A stretch of 64,000 nucleotides of DNA from Arthrobacter sp. PAMC25564 (lineage in GTDB: Bacteria; Actinomycetota; Actinomycetes; Actinomycetales; Micrococcaceae), in contig NZ_CP039290.1 in assembly GCF_004798705.1 (NCBI RefSeq), forward strand, positions 2,604,001-2,668,000. The letters are read 5' to 3'. Shown one piece after another: positions 31,699 through 40,403 of this stretch. Within the stretch, counting starts at the first letter, position 1. Each line of letters begins with the position of its first letter. The notes beneath the pieces were generated by a model, which was not told the DNA's origin, did not search any database, and saw only the letters and a list, made by a program, of their open reading frames with translations. The translations under genes and the position numbers were made by a program.

Positions 31699-32727
31699 TT
31701 ACCAGACGAAGACGGCTTTTTCGGTTTCGCGCTGGTCGAAGGCGCGGAAGGCTTCCTCGGCCTGATCGATGGAAAAGTCGTGGCTGATGAGCTTTTCGAC
31801 CGGGATTTTCTGGTCGATGACGAGGCGGACGATTTCTTCCCAGTCGCTGATGGGGAAGTACCAGCCGCCGACGACGGTGAGCAGTTTTCTGAGCATCTGG
31901 TCGCTGGGGTTGATCTGCGTGGCCCGCGACTCACCGACGAACGCGACGGCGCCGAGCTTGGCGGCGGCGTCCAGTGCAGAGTTCTGCCCGGCGGGGTTGC
32001 CGGAACAATCGATGCAGACGTCCGCTCCGCGGCCCTGGGTGAGGTCCCGGATCTGCTGGACGGCGTCGGCTGTTGTGCTGTTGATGACGGCGTCCGCGCC
32101 GAGCGAGCTGGCCTGTTCGAGCCGGTGGTCGATGACGTCGACGGCGATGACGCGGGCGCCGAAGGCCTTGCCGATGAGTACCGCGGCGGATCCCATTGGT
32201 CCCATGCCGAAGACGGCGACGGTTTTTCCGCCGGCCACGCCGAGCTGCTTCTGCACGTGGTACTGGCTGCCGACCATGTCGGTCATGACCGCCCCGGCGC
32301 GGAAGCTGAGTTCGTCGGGGAGCTGAAGACAGTTGCGTTCGGGCAGCACGAAGTAGTCGGCGTCACCGCCGTGAACGTCGAAACCGAAACATTTCCACTG
32401 GTCACACAGCATCATGTAGCCGCTGAGGCAGTACTCGCAGAATCCGCAGCCCAGGGCGAGGTAGCCGGCGACGCGGTCGCCTTCTTTGACGTGGGTCACG
32501 GCGTTTCCGACCTTGACGACTTCGCCGGCTGCCTCGTGCCCGGGTATCACCGAGCCGTGGCCGGCGCCTTCGCCGCCGACGATCGGGGTGCCGTAGTAGA
32601 TGCTCATGTCGCTGCGGCAGATCGCGGAGGCACGGGTCCGCACCAGCACCTCATGCGGTCCCGGCTCCGGGAGGTCGCGTTCCACGACGGTGACTCTTTT
32701 GTCACCGGGGAGGATGACTGCTTTCAT
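31699..32727 (-). CDS. Zinc-dependent alcohol/polyol dehydrogenase (MDR family)
   Basis: 342 residues from the ATG at 32727, with GGAGAAG upstream. The catalytic zinc ligands are visible in ICRSDMSIYYG (Cys) and PGHEAAGEV (His, Glu); the structural zinc site lies in GCGFCEYCLSGYMMLC (four Cys). The NAD-binding motif is GMGPMG, followed by AVDVIDHRLE, whose acidic residue suggests NAD. It is similar in type to sorbitol/threonine dehydrogenases. It sits after the two permease genes and before the isomerases, so it most likely oxidises a hydroxyl of the imported sugar or of an intermediate. Confidence 0.92.
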   Translation of the reverse strand: MKAVILPGDKRVTVVERDLPEPGPHEVLVRTRASAICRSDMSIYYGTPIVGGEGAGHGSVIPGHEAAGEVVKVGNAVTHVKEGDRVAGYLALGCGFCEYCLSGYMMLCDQWKCFGFDVHGGDADYFVLPERNCLQLPDELSFRAGAVMTDMVGSQYHVQKQLGVAGGKTVAVFGMGPMGSAAVLIGKAFGARVIAVDVIDHRLEQASSLGADAVINSTTADAVQQIRDLTQGRGADVCIDCSGNPAGQNSALDAAAKLGAVAFVGESRATQINPSDQMLRKLLTVVGGWYFPISDWEEIVRLVIDQKIPVEKLISHDFSIDQAEEAFRAFDQRETEKAVFVW

Positions 32728-32748
32728 CGTTTCTTCTCCAATACTCAT

Positions 32749-33609
32749 TTACTTGACTGCACCGAAGGTCAGGCCGGCGACCATCTGGCGGCGCAGCACG
32801 ACCATGAGCACCAGGATGGGCGCGACGATCAGGGTCGCGGCGGCGGTGATGTTGCCCCAGTCCGTGCCGTACATGCCGGTGAACTGCTGCAGGCCCACCG
32901 GAGCGGTCTTGGCTCCGCTGCGGGTCAGGGACAGGGCGAACAGGAATTCGTTCCAGGACAGGACGATGGTCAGTACGGCGGCCGTCGCGACGGACGGCAC
33001 GAGCAGGGGCCAGATGATCCGGCGGAGGACCTCCCATGTCGAGGCCCCGTCGACCATGGCGGCTTCCTGGATCTCATAGGGCAGCTGCAGGATCGAGCTG
33101 CGCAGGATCCAGACCACGATGGGCAGGTTGAAGGCGGCGTACGGGATGATCAGGGCCGGGTAGGTGTCCATGAGCCCGAGCTTGCCGGCGAAGACGAAGA
33201 CCGGGATGACGGCGACGATGGGAGGGAACATGTAGGTCGACAGGATCCAGGATGAGAGTCCCTTGCGGGCCCGGAAATCCCTCATGGTCAGGGCGTAGGC
33301 GGCAGGGACCCCCACGACGATGGCCAGGGCGGTGGCACCGAGACTGACGATTGCACTGTTGGTGAGCAGCTGACCGAAGCTCTCGGATTTGCCGCCGCCG
33401 GCTGAGAGCACGGAGGCGTAGTTGTCCAGGGTGGGCTGGAAGATCCAGGCCGGGGGGATCTGGTTGGCGATCCCGGCCGGCTTGATGGAGGTGATGAACA
33501 TGAACAGCAGCGGCACAAGGCCGATCAGGAGCCATGCCCACAGGAAGGTGCGCCCGATGATGACGCGTGCCACGGCACCGCCGCGGCTCGTTGATGATGT
33601 GGTTGTCAT
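32749..33609 (-). CDS. Sugar ABC transporter permease (MalG-like, CUT1)
   Basis: 286 residues with six membrane helices; the start ATG at 33609 overlaps the stop of the first permease (TAATG). The EAA motif, which contacts the ATPase, is EAAMVDGASTWEVLRRIIWP. The cytoplasmic N-terminus is Ser/Thr-rich. MalG-type signatures include FMFITSIKP, TYMFPPIVAVIPVF and LPIVVWILRSS. It pairs with the MalF-like subunit and the lipoprotein upstream. No ATPase gene is in the operon; a shared MsmK/UgpC-type ATPase encoded elsewhere is usual in actinobacteria. Confidence 0.94.
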   Translation of the reverse strand: MTTTSSTSRGGAVARVIIGRTFLWAWLLIGLVPLLFMFITSIKPAGIANQIPPAWIFQPTLDNYASVLSAGGGKSESFGQLLTNSAIVSLGATALAIVVGVPAAYALTMRDFRARKGLSSWILSTYMFPPIVAVIPVFVFAGKLGLMDTYPALIIPYAAFNLPIVVWILRSSILQLPYEIQEAAMVDGASTWEVLRRIIWPLLVPSVATAAVLTIVLSWNEFLFALSLTRSGAKTAPVGLQQFTGMYGTDWGNITAAATLIVAPILVLMVVLRRQMVAGLTFGAVK

Positions 33610-34589
33610 TACATTTCCTCGGGGTCTGCTCGGCGGCCGATGATGCGCAGCATGAAGGGGATAAGGAGCGAGAGGATGATCAGGAAGACCACGCCCAGGG
33701 CGCAGGCGAGACCGACGTTGAAGCTTTGAAGGCCGACGCGGAATATGCCCAGGTTGATGATTTCGGTGGATTCCCCGGGACCGCCGCCGGTGAGGATCTT
33801 GAAGGAATCGAAGGTTTTGAAGGCCTGGATGGTCCGCAGCACGGCCGCGATGGCAATGAACGGAACCATTGCCGGAAAGGTGATGTGCCGGAACATCTGC
33901 CATGGGGTGGCTCCGTCGACCATGGCTGCTTCCCGGGGTTCCCCCGGCAGGGACTGAAGCCCGGCCATCAGGATCAGGGCGATGAACGGGGTCCACTGCC
34001 ACATGTCGAGAATGACCAGGACGATCCATGCCGATGTCGGATCACCGAGCAGGTCGATGCCTTTGGGGAATCCGAAGACGCCGAGGTAGTAGCCTACCCA
34101 CCCGTAGTTGGGGTTCAGCAGCTGCTTGAAGACCATGGCCGCGACCGCCGGCGTGACGGCGAACGGCAGCAGCATGAGCGCGGCCCCGACTTTGTTGGCG
34201 CGGGTCTGGGCCGCCAGGGGGAGTGCCAGGGCGAAGCCGAGGATCATCTCCAGGATCACCGCGACCGCGACGAAGCCGAACGTGATCAGGAATGCGTGCT
34301 GGACCGAGGCATTGGTGACCGCCGTGATGAAGTTGTCCAGTCCGACGAATTTGCCCACGCCCCCGAGGATCTTGTCGTTGCGGAAGGCCGAGTAGAAGAT
34401 AAAAATGGCCGGGGCCACCGTCATCAGCAGCAGGACAAACATGGCCGGGGCCATGTAGACCCACGGGGTCGAACGTTTTTTCCAGGTCAGAGGCTTTCTG
34501 CCGTGCGGGCCGGCCGTGGCACGGCCGGCCGCGCGGCGGGAAGCGTCAACCGTCAAGGTCGCATCCAATGGTGCGGCGGTTGCTTTCAT
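33609..34589 (-). CDS. Sugar ABC transporter permease (MalF-like, CUT1)
   Basis: 326 residues, six membrane helices plus a long basic N-terminus (about 45 residues, RRAAGRATAGPHGRKPLTWKKRS). The EAA loop is REAAMVDGATPWQMFRHITFP. Typical segments include APAMFVLLLMTVAPAIFIFYSAF and ILTGGGPGESTEIINLGIF, the latter nearly universal in MalF-type permeases. It follows the binding-protein gene by 39 nt. It forms the translocation pore with the MalG-like subunit. Confidence 0.94.
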   Translation of the reverse strand: MKATAAPLDATLTVDASRRAAGRATAGPHGRKPLTWKKRSTPWVYMAPAMFVLLLMTVAPAIFIFYSAFRNDKILGGVGKFVGLDNFITAVTNASVQHAFLITFGFVAVAVILEMILGFALALPLAAQTRANKVGAALMLLPFAVTPAVAAMVFKQLLNPNYGWVGYYLGVFGFPKGIDLLGDPTSAWIVLVILDMWQWTPFIALILMAGLQSLPGEPREAAMVDGATPWQMFRHITFPAMVPFIAIAAVLRTIQAFKTFDSFKILTGGGPGESTEIINLGIFRVGLQSFNVGLACALGVVFLIILSLLIPFMLRIIGRRADPEEM

Positions 34590-34628
34590 AATCGATACTC
34601 CTTGGGCGACCTTGAGCGGTCCGATGGG

Positions 34629-36056
34629 TTAGTAGCCGGCCGATTTAAGGAGGGCCGAGACCTTGTCAGACGCGGACTTGAGGGCGTCCGATGGCGAGGA
34701 AGCGCCTGTTGCTGCGTTGTTCACCGCGACGGCCACTTCGTGGCTGACTTCGGTGTAGTTGGTCAACCGTGCACGGCCCACGCCTTCTGCGAGGGATTTT
34801 CCGAGGGTGTCGTAGAAGGGTGCGAGGGGGTTATCGCTCTTGATGCCGGCAAAGACGGAGGTCCGGCTGGGGTGCAGGGACTTGGCGGTCATCGTCGTTT
34901 GCTGCTCGGCGGCGGTCAGCCAGCTGATCCCCTGGTAGGCCCATTCTTTGTTCTTGGAATTCTTGTTGACGCTCAGCATCCAGGTCCCGAAGTGGGGTCC
35001 GGCGGCCTTCGCGCTGGGCACCGGGGCATAGCCGATGGTGCCGCCCTTGACGTTGTCACCGAGCTTGAGGTCGTGGTAATTGATCGTCATGGCGGTCAGC
35101 CCGCTGCCGAACGATTCGGCAGTTGTACCCCAGTCCGCTGACGTGCTGCCCGGGGGTACATGTCCGCTTTGCGCCAGCTTGGCGTAGTAGTCCAGTGCCT
35201 GGGTTCCTTCGGGTGTGTTGAACGTGGGCTTGCCGTTCTGGTCGGCCAGGGTCCCGTCTCCGCCCCAGGAGGCAAGCAGGGTCTTGAAGTCATCGGTGGC
35301 CCAGTCGCCGACGCCTGCCATGACCGTGGTGCCATAGAGCTTCTTGTCAGGCTGGGTGAAGAACTCTGCCACCTGGGCATAGTCGTCCCAGGTCTTCGGG
35401 ACCGTGAGGTCCTTGCCGTACTTGGCCTTGAAGTTCGCCTTCTGGACCGGGTCGTTGAACAGATCGCTGCGGTAGGCCATGACGGCCACGTTCGACTGGA
35501 TCGGCATCCCGTACACGTCGAATCCGGCGTTCTTGATCGCGGATGCGTCGGGCTTTGCCGTGGGGTCCGGGTAGCGTTTGATCGGGGAATCAGCGTTGTA
35601 GACGGCTGTGTCGTAGAACACCTTGGGGATGAAGTCGCCCACGTTGGACTGCGGGCTGTCGGGGTTCAGGGCGCCGTTCTGGATGTACTGGGTCAGGGGT
35701 TCGAGGTTCTGCACCAGGGCCGGCGCCCACGGGGTGTCGACGACGACGATGTCGTAGTAGCTGCTGCTGGAAGCGAACTCGGAGAAGACCTTCTGCTGCA
35801 ACGCGTCGTACGGCTGGTTGTCGATCTTCAGATCGATGCCGAACTTTTCCTTGAACTGCGGCACCAGCGACGCGACGGCGGCACTGTTGGCTTCATCGGT
35901 GGTGTAGAGCATCCGCAGCTCTGCCGGTTTGGCCGCGGCGGTGTTGGGTGTTGATGACCCGCCCGTGCATGCGGTTGCCAACAGGGTTACGGTGAGCGCG
36001 GCTCCCAGGCCCGCTACGATGCGGGATCGCTTGACGCGATTGCGAGATCGGATCAT
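34629..36056 (-). CDS. Extracellular sugar-binding lipoprotein (ABC transporter, family 1)
   Basis: 475 residues. The basic signal sequence (MIRSRNRVKRSRIVAGLGAALTVTLLATAC) ends in a lipobox, LATAC, with the lipid-anchored Cys at residue 30. The mature protein is a family 1 solute-binding protein (VPQFKEKFGIDLKIDNQPYDALQQKVFSEFAS, DIVVVDTPWAPAL, SVNKNSKNKEWAYQGISWL). It delivers a sugar or oligosaccharide to the two permeases. It starts one base after the stop of the upstream Gfo/Idh/MocA gene. The ligand cannot be read from the sequence. Confidence 0.94.
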   Translation of the reverse strand: MIRSRNRVKRSRIVAGLGAALTVTLLATACTGGSSTPNTAAAKPAELRMLYTTDEANSAAVASLVPQFKEKFGIDLKIDNQPYDALQQKVFSEFASSSSYYDIVVVDTPWAPALVQNLEPLTQYIQNGALNPDSPQSNVGDFIPKVFYDTAVYNADSPIKRYPDPTAKPDASAIKNAGFDVYGMPIQSNVAVMAYRSDLFNDPVQKANFKAKYGKDLTVPKTWDDYAQVAEFFTQPDKKLYGTTVMAGVGDWATDDFKTLLASWGGDGTLADQNGKPTFNTPEGTQALDYYAKLAQSGHVPPGSTSADWGTTAESFGSGLTAMTINYHDLKLGDNVKGGTIGYAPVPSAKAAGPHFGTWMLSVNKNSKNKEWAYQGISWLTAAEQQTTMTAKSLHPSRTSVFAGIKSDNPLAPFYDTLGKSLAEGVGRARLTNYTEVSHEVAVAVNNAATGASSPSDALKSASDKVSALLKSAGY

Positions 36057-36057
36057 C

Positions 36058-37224
36058 CTACTGCCTTTCCTTAAGGGTTAATAAAGGGGTCTTGTGCCCG
36101 GTCGGTTCCGGGTAGTTCGGGGGAACGTCTTGCCAGCCGCCCTCCCGGGCGGAGCGTTGGACGGCGGAGGTGAGCCGGGAAGCCCGCAGGCCGTCCTCGA
36201 ACAGGGGCAGGCCATCCGGAGCCGTACCGGATCTCACCGCGAGGTAAACATCGGATATGAATGAGTTGAAGGCATCCTGATAGCCCTGCGGATGGCCTGC
36301 CGGCAGGCTGCAGTATCGGGCAGCCGACGGATCAAGGACGGCCGGATCGCGGACCAGGAGCTGGGAGCCTGAGCGGCGCCCGACCCACAGAGTTTCCGGT
36401 TGCTCCTGATCAAAGGTCAGTGTTTCCGTCGTTCCCGAAATTTCCAGAGCGAGGCGGTTCTTACGTCCCGGGGCGACTTGGCTGATCAGGAGCGTACCCA
36501 CGGCGCCGCCGCGGGTCTCGAAGACAACGGAGACAATGTCTTCGGTCCTGACGTCCCGGCCGCCCCGTTGGCTGAAGGCCGTCCGGGTCAGGGCGGCCAG
36601 GCGGCTGATCCGGTCATTAAGGATGAATTCGATGACGTCGCACAGATGCGAGCCGATATCGGCGAAGGCCCGTGAGGGTCCTCCGAGGCTTTCATCGACC
36701 CTCCAGTCGTCGTCTTCGCTGGACAGAAGCCAATCCTGAAGAAATGAACCCTGGATGGTCAGGACACGTCCGACCTGGCCATGGCGCACCCTGGCCCGCG
36801 CCTCCCGGACCATGGGATGAAACCGGTAGACAAAGGGCACAGCGGCGGTGCGGCCCAGGGTGCGGGCCAGTGCGGTCACCGCCGCAGCGTCCTCCACGGA
36901 GGTGGCCAGCGGCTTTTCACAGACCACGTGTTTGCCCGCCTGAAGCGCCGCCGCGGCGAACTCCGCGTGGGTGACGTTCGGCGTGCAGATATGCACCACA
37001 TCGATCGAGTCATCGTCGAGTAACTGCTCGACGGAAGAATAAGCGTGGCCAAGCCCCAGACGGGCAGCCGCCCGTCCGGCGCTCTCCAGCGTCGAGGAGG
37101 CCACCCCGGCAGGGATGACACCGGCAGTCCGGACAGCCCTCCCGTGAACAGCTGCCATGAACCCGCCACCAATAAAGCCCGCCCGCAGCGGGGCGGACAC
37201 CGCATCAGTTCCGTTCTCGTTCAT
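36058..37224 (-). CDS. Gfo/Idh/MocA family oxidoreductase (first gene of the sugar operon)
   Basis: 388 residues. The Rossmann motif is AGFIGGGFMAAVHG and the EKP signature is VCEKPLATSVEDA. QGSFLQDWLLSSEDDDWRVDESLGG and FADIGSHLCD resemble the TYLQDW/DIATH segments of levoglucosan dehydrogenase-like enzymes of related Arthrobacter strains (known family; similarity judged by eye). NAD-dependent oxidation of the imported sugar is the likely role. It is the first gene of an operon that continues with the binding protein, two permeases, zinc dehydrogenase, two isomerases and a second Gfo/Idh/MocA gene, and is divergent from the ROK regulator. Confidence 0.88.
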   Translation of the reverse strand: MNENGTDAVSAPLRAGFIGGGFMAAVHGRAVRTAGVIPAGVASSTLESAGRAAARLGLGHAYSSVEQLLDDDSIDVVHICTPNVTHAEFAAAALQAGKHVVCEKPLATSVEDAAAVTALARTLGRTAAVPFVYRFHPMVREARARVRHGQVGRVLTIQGSFLQDWLLSSEDDDWRVDESLGGPSRAFADIGSHLCDVIEFILNDRISRLAALTRTAFSQRGGRDVRTEDIVSVVFETRGGAVGTLLISQVAPGRKNRLALEISGTTETLTFDQEQPETLWVGRRSGSQLLVRDPAVLDPSAARYCSLPAGHPQGYQDAFNSFISDVYLAVRSGTAPDGLPLFEDGLRASRLTSAVQRSAREGGWQDVPPNYPEPTGHKTPLLTLKERQ

Positions 37225-37384
37225 TGCAACAGTATGACATTCATCACCTGTCTTCTGTCAAGTGATCGTCAAAAGATACCTAAGTTTGCTCAATAGATCA
37301 TCGACGACAATCCGGATGGCGTGTAATAATCAACAGATGAGACAAAGTAGAGCTTCGCAGTCCTACCGGAGGGAGACAGTTTCA
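37225..37384. promoter_or_regulatory. Divergent promoter region between the sugar operon and the ROK regulator
   Basis: For the operon (minus strand) TTGACA at 37261-37256 and CATACT at 37236-37231 are 19 nt apart. For the regulator (plus strand) TCGACG at 37301-37306 and TAATAA at 37324-37329 are 17 nt apart. The region is AT-rich relative to its surroundings and is the expected binding place of the ROK repressor; I see no clear single palindrome. Confidence 0.5.
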
Positions 37385-38566
37385 GTGAGTGCCCAGACGC
37401 CGGGATTCGGTGCATTCGAGGTCTTTCAACTCATGCGCGACGGCAAGCCCCGAACCCGGGCCGAACTGACTGCTCAAACGGGACTTTCACGGTCGACCAT
37501 CGGTGCGCGGATCGATACCCTCTCGGAGCTTGGGCTGGTCAAGCCAGTCTCGTATGCCTCTTCAACCGGCGGGCGGCCGTCGTCTCAAATTGCCTTCAAC
37601 GCCGGCGCCGGAATTGTGGCGGCCGCCGACCTCGGCGCCACGCACGCCACCATCGCCATCACCGATCTCGCCGGGAACAGAATCGCTGAAACACATACGA
37701 GACTTGAAATTTCAGACAGGCCCGACGATGTGCTCACCTCCCTGGCCGAGAACATCACGTCGCTGCTCAAGCAGATCGGCCGTGATTCCAGCGAACTCAT
37801 GGCCATCGGCATCGGACTGCCCGGCCCGGTCGAGCACGACACCGGGAAACCCTCCAAGCCGCCCCTCATGCCGGGCTGGGACGGATTCGACGTTCCGGCA
37901 GCCATGCGGAAAAAATTCCAGGTGCCCGTCCTGGTCGACAATGACGTGAACATCATGGCCCTGGGTGAACGCTCAGCCCAATGGCCCGACACGGACCACA
38001 TGATCTTCGTCAAGGTCGCCACCGGCATCGGAGCAGGGATCATCAGCGGCGGACAGCTTCAACGCGGAGCCGACGGAACCGCCGGGGACATCGGCCACAT
38101 CCCCATCTCCCGTGGCGCCCTCGTCCCCTGCAGTTGCGGCAACATGGGCTGCCTCGAAGCCCTCGCCAGCGGGCCGGCAGTCGCTGCCGGCCTCAGGAAG
38201 AACGGTGCGGATGTCCGTACGGGGGAGGACGTCATTGCACTCGTGCGCGCCGGAGACCTCGCCGCCATACAGGCCGTCCGACAGGCAGGCCGGGACATCG
38301 GTGAGGTCCTGAACATGTGCGTCAGCATTATCAACCCCTCCGTCATAACCATCGGGGGCTCGATGGCCGAAGCCGGCGAACACCTCATCGCTGGAATCCG
38401 CGAAGCCGTGTATAGCCGGTCCACACCCATAGCCACCCAACACCTGACCATCGAACAGTCACACTCCGGGCCCCAGGCCGGCGTCATCGGTGCCAGCATC
38501 CTCGCCATCGAACACTCACTCTCCGCCGAGCGACTCGAATCCCTCCACGGCCGCCGGACAGCCTAG
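37385..38566 (+). CDS. ROK family transcriptional regulator
   Basis: About 393 residues from the GTG at 37385, which has GGAGGG 11 nt upstream; the frame opens earlier, at 37262, but those residues are not family-like. The N-terminal winged helix-turn-helix (TRAELTAQTGLSRSTIGARIDTLSELGLV) is followed by the ROK sugar-binding domain. That domain has DLGATHATIAITDLAG (phosphate loop), VDNDVN, the zinc motif CSCGNMGCLEALASG and GGSMAEAGEHL. NagC/XylR-type repressors of this kind respond to a sugar. It is divergent from the sugar operon and almost certainly controls it. Confidence 0.93.
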   Translation: MSAQTPGFGAFEVFQLMRDGKPRTRAELTAQTGLSRSTIGARIDTLSELGLVKPVSYASSTGGRPSSQIAFNAGAGIVAAADLGATHATIAITDLAGNRIAETHTRLEISDRPDDVLTSLAENITSLLKQIGRDSSELMAIGIGLPGPVEHDTGKPSKPPLMPGWDGFDVPAAMRKKFQVPVLVDNDVNIMALGERSAQWPDTDHMIFVKVATGIGAGIISGGQLQRGADGTAGDIGHIPISRGALVPCSCGNMGCLEALASGPAVAAGLRKNGADVRTGEDVIALVRAGDLAAIQAVRQAGRDIGEVLNMCVSIINPSVITIGGSMAEAGEHLIAGIREAVYSRSTPIATQHLTIEQSHSGPQAGVIGASILAIEHSLSAERLESLHGRRTA

Positions 38567-38768
38567 ACCACCAAGTTCGTGGACCCCAACGCCCAAAGCG
38601 GCTTGGGCTCCGCTCCTCCCACAAAGAACGGTAGGGCAACTGGCAGCCCCGGCTGAACGGGGATTTGCCTGCACCCGTGCCCCGTCGGATGTTCCGGCAG
38701 GCAACAAGGGCGGCTTTTGAATCGTCGAAATGCGCGCAGACATTAAACTAATTCAACTGATTTGTCCG

Positions 38769-39210
38769 GTCTCCATGAAGTTGGCAACAGCGACCTGCGT
38801 TTTGCCACGTTACATGAGACAGATCGTGCCGCTGTCGTCTCACTCAAGTTGGCAATTCCGTATGCGTCTCGGCCCTGGTGCGCAGCCAATCGGCCCACAG
38901 GCTCCCTGGGAGCCGCCGACCCGCGTTGCCAACTCGAGTGAGACAGGGACGAAAACCCGTAGGTTGCCATGTCTATTGAGATTTTTGCCAACAAAACTGT
39001 CCTGTCTCAATTAAGTTGACGCAGTATCATGCCTCTGACGTGGGATGCGACAACCAACTTGAGACAGCTGAGGCCGGTTTGTCTCAAGTTAGTTATCACA
39101 GACGGAACAATCCGAATGGGGTCACAGGCTTCTGGCCTGCGGACAGGTTTGGTGAGACAAGAAGCACGGATGCGCCAACCTAAGTGAGACTGCGACAACT
39201 CAGCTGAGAC
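38769..39210. repeat. Array of nine degenerate 19-bp repeats, GTCTCA-N5-RGTTGNCRM
   Basis: Copies without gaps: 38769-38787 (+), 38802-38820 (-), 38837-38855 (+), 38926-38944 (-), 39004-39022 (+), 39047-39065 (-), 39081-39099 (+), 39172-39190 (-), 39192-39210 (-). The most similar pair is 38837-38855 and 38926-38944, which differ at one base (GTCTCACTCAAGTTGGCAA and, inverted, GTCTCACTCGAGTTGGCAA). The core GTCTCA is kept in eight of nine and AGTTG or GGTTG in most. Irregular spacing and mixed orientation rule out CRISPR. Arrays of this kind are known as transposase-binding sites at the ends of Tn7-like and IS21-like elements, but no transposase is adjacent. The surrounding 38567-39464 holds no other gene. 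Confidence 0.75.
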
Positions 39211-39464
39211 ATGACACAGGACACCGTCGAATTCGCACCGGACGCGATTCGCCGGATTCAAGTGGGAAAGTAACCTATCGGTCTGGCTGGGGCCGCAGTC
39301 CGATCTCAGCTGAAGAAACGTCCAACAGGCATGAGTGCGGGCGAGGTTCACGCGAGCATGGACCCTGGTGTTTGGAACAGATTTTCTACGGGGGGAGTGG
39401 TCCGCATATGAACGCGGCATACGGTCAGCATGGTCTGTTCATTACTGTGACTGTCCGGGGTGCC

Positions 39465-40010
39465 TGGAAGGATAGGAGCCGGATCCATTCGGGTTCGTGG
39501 TCCTGCGGGCCGCAAGGACCGGGCCCAGCCCTGCGGCAAGGGCTGCGGCGTTGCGCCGGACGGCTCCCGCGCGCCAGGGTTCGTCGCGGATGATCCGCAC
39601 CCCGGCGAGGGCCGCCGCTGCCGATGCCGGCGTCAGTCCAGTGTCGAAAATGAAGCTGCGGGCACGGTTGATGAGGTGTTCGCGCAGCAGGTTCGGGCCG
39701 AGGACTGCCCCGCCCTGGCTGCCCAGGGCCTTGGACAGTGTTGCCGTGACGACCACGTTGGGGTGCCCGGCGAGGGCCGTCCCGGCCACCGAACCTTGTC
39801 CTGAAAGTCGCCGGTGCCTGTGGCTCCCAGGCCGTGCGCCTCGTCAACGAGCAGCACGGCGTCGTGCTGCTCGGCCAGTGTGAGGAGGTCCGTGAGCGGG
39901 GCCTCGTCGCCGTGCACGCTGTAGACGGATTCGACGGCGATGAGTGCCCGCGGCTCCGTCTGGTCCCCGAGCAGCCGGCCCGCTTCGTCCGGGTCGTTGT
40001 GTGCAAATAA
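39465..40010 (-). pseudogene. bioF: 8-amino-7-oxononanoate synthase (BioF) remnant
   Basis: The minus strand encodes the middle and C-terminal part of a BioF-like PLP enzyme in two frames: FAHNDPDEAGRLLG, RALIAVESVYSVHGDEAPL, AVLLVDEAHGLGATG, then after a frameshift near 39790 ALAGHPNVVVTATLSKALGSQGGAVLG with the PLP lysine (SKALG) and ARSFIFDTGLTPASAAAALAG. The N-terminal third is missing and the end runs out into unrelated sequence. It lies next to the repeat array, so mobile DNA probably destroyed it. A working biotin synthesis gene must be elsewhere if the cell makes its own biotin. Confidence 0.85.
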
Positions 40011-40113
40011 TTCCGTGCGTGAGCGGCTCAGTCGGAATCCGTCAATTATCTATTTTCCTCCGCCGCGTTGTCCCAGGAGCCCCGTACGCAGGTCTCCGCA
40101 GCGGGACACGACC

Positions 40114-40317
40114 GTGGACACCGATTCCCGCCCGCAGTTCGTCCCGGAAGAGTTCGTGCGCGGAAATGTCACGCTCTACAGCGTCTCCCGCGACGGCGTC
40201 GGCACCGCCGGGCCCCTCATCACCGCACTGAACGTCGACGTCGTGGAAGCTGCCGAAACGTACGCCACCTCCCAGCCCGGCGTTCGGCTCGCGAAACCGC
40301 TGCTTCGGGATCCTTGA
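40114..40317 (+). CDS. Short open frame, unknown, possibly a fragment
   Basis: 67 residues from a GTG at 40114 (VDTDSRPQFVPEEFVRGNVTLYSVSRDG, then GPLITALNVDVVEAAETYAT). The composition looks protein-like and the frame is open, but there is no clear ribosome binding site and I recognise no family. It lies between the bioF remnant and a further partial gene, so it may be a piece of a lost gene. Confidence 0.3.
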   Translation: MDTDSRPQFVPEEFVRGNVTLYSVSRDGVGTAGPLITALNVDVVEAAETYATSQPGVRLAKPLLRDP

Positions 40318-40403
40318 CGAGGCTGCTAACGTCTCCGTTGGAGGGCCGCGGCCTGCTTTACACTTCGGCTCACAAATCGGTCGGCGCGCGCGGCTAGCCA
40401 TCT

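Noticed and set aside
38591..38608. Terminator of the ROK gene (GCCCAA / TTGGGC)
   Set aside because: The stem is only 6 bp and has no T-tract; kept out of the feature list.
38769..39210. CRISPR array
   Set aside because: Repeats are degenerate, in both orientations, with variable spacers of 1 to 81 nt and no cas genes.
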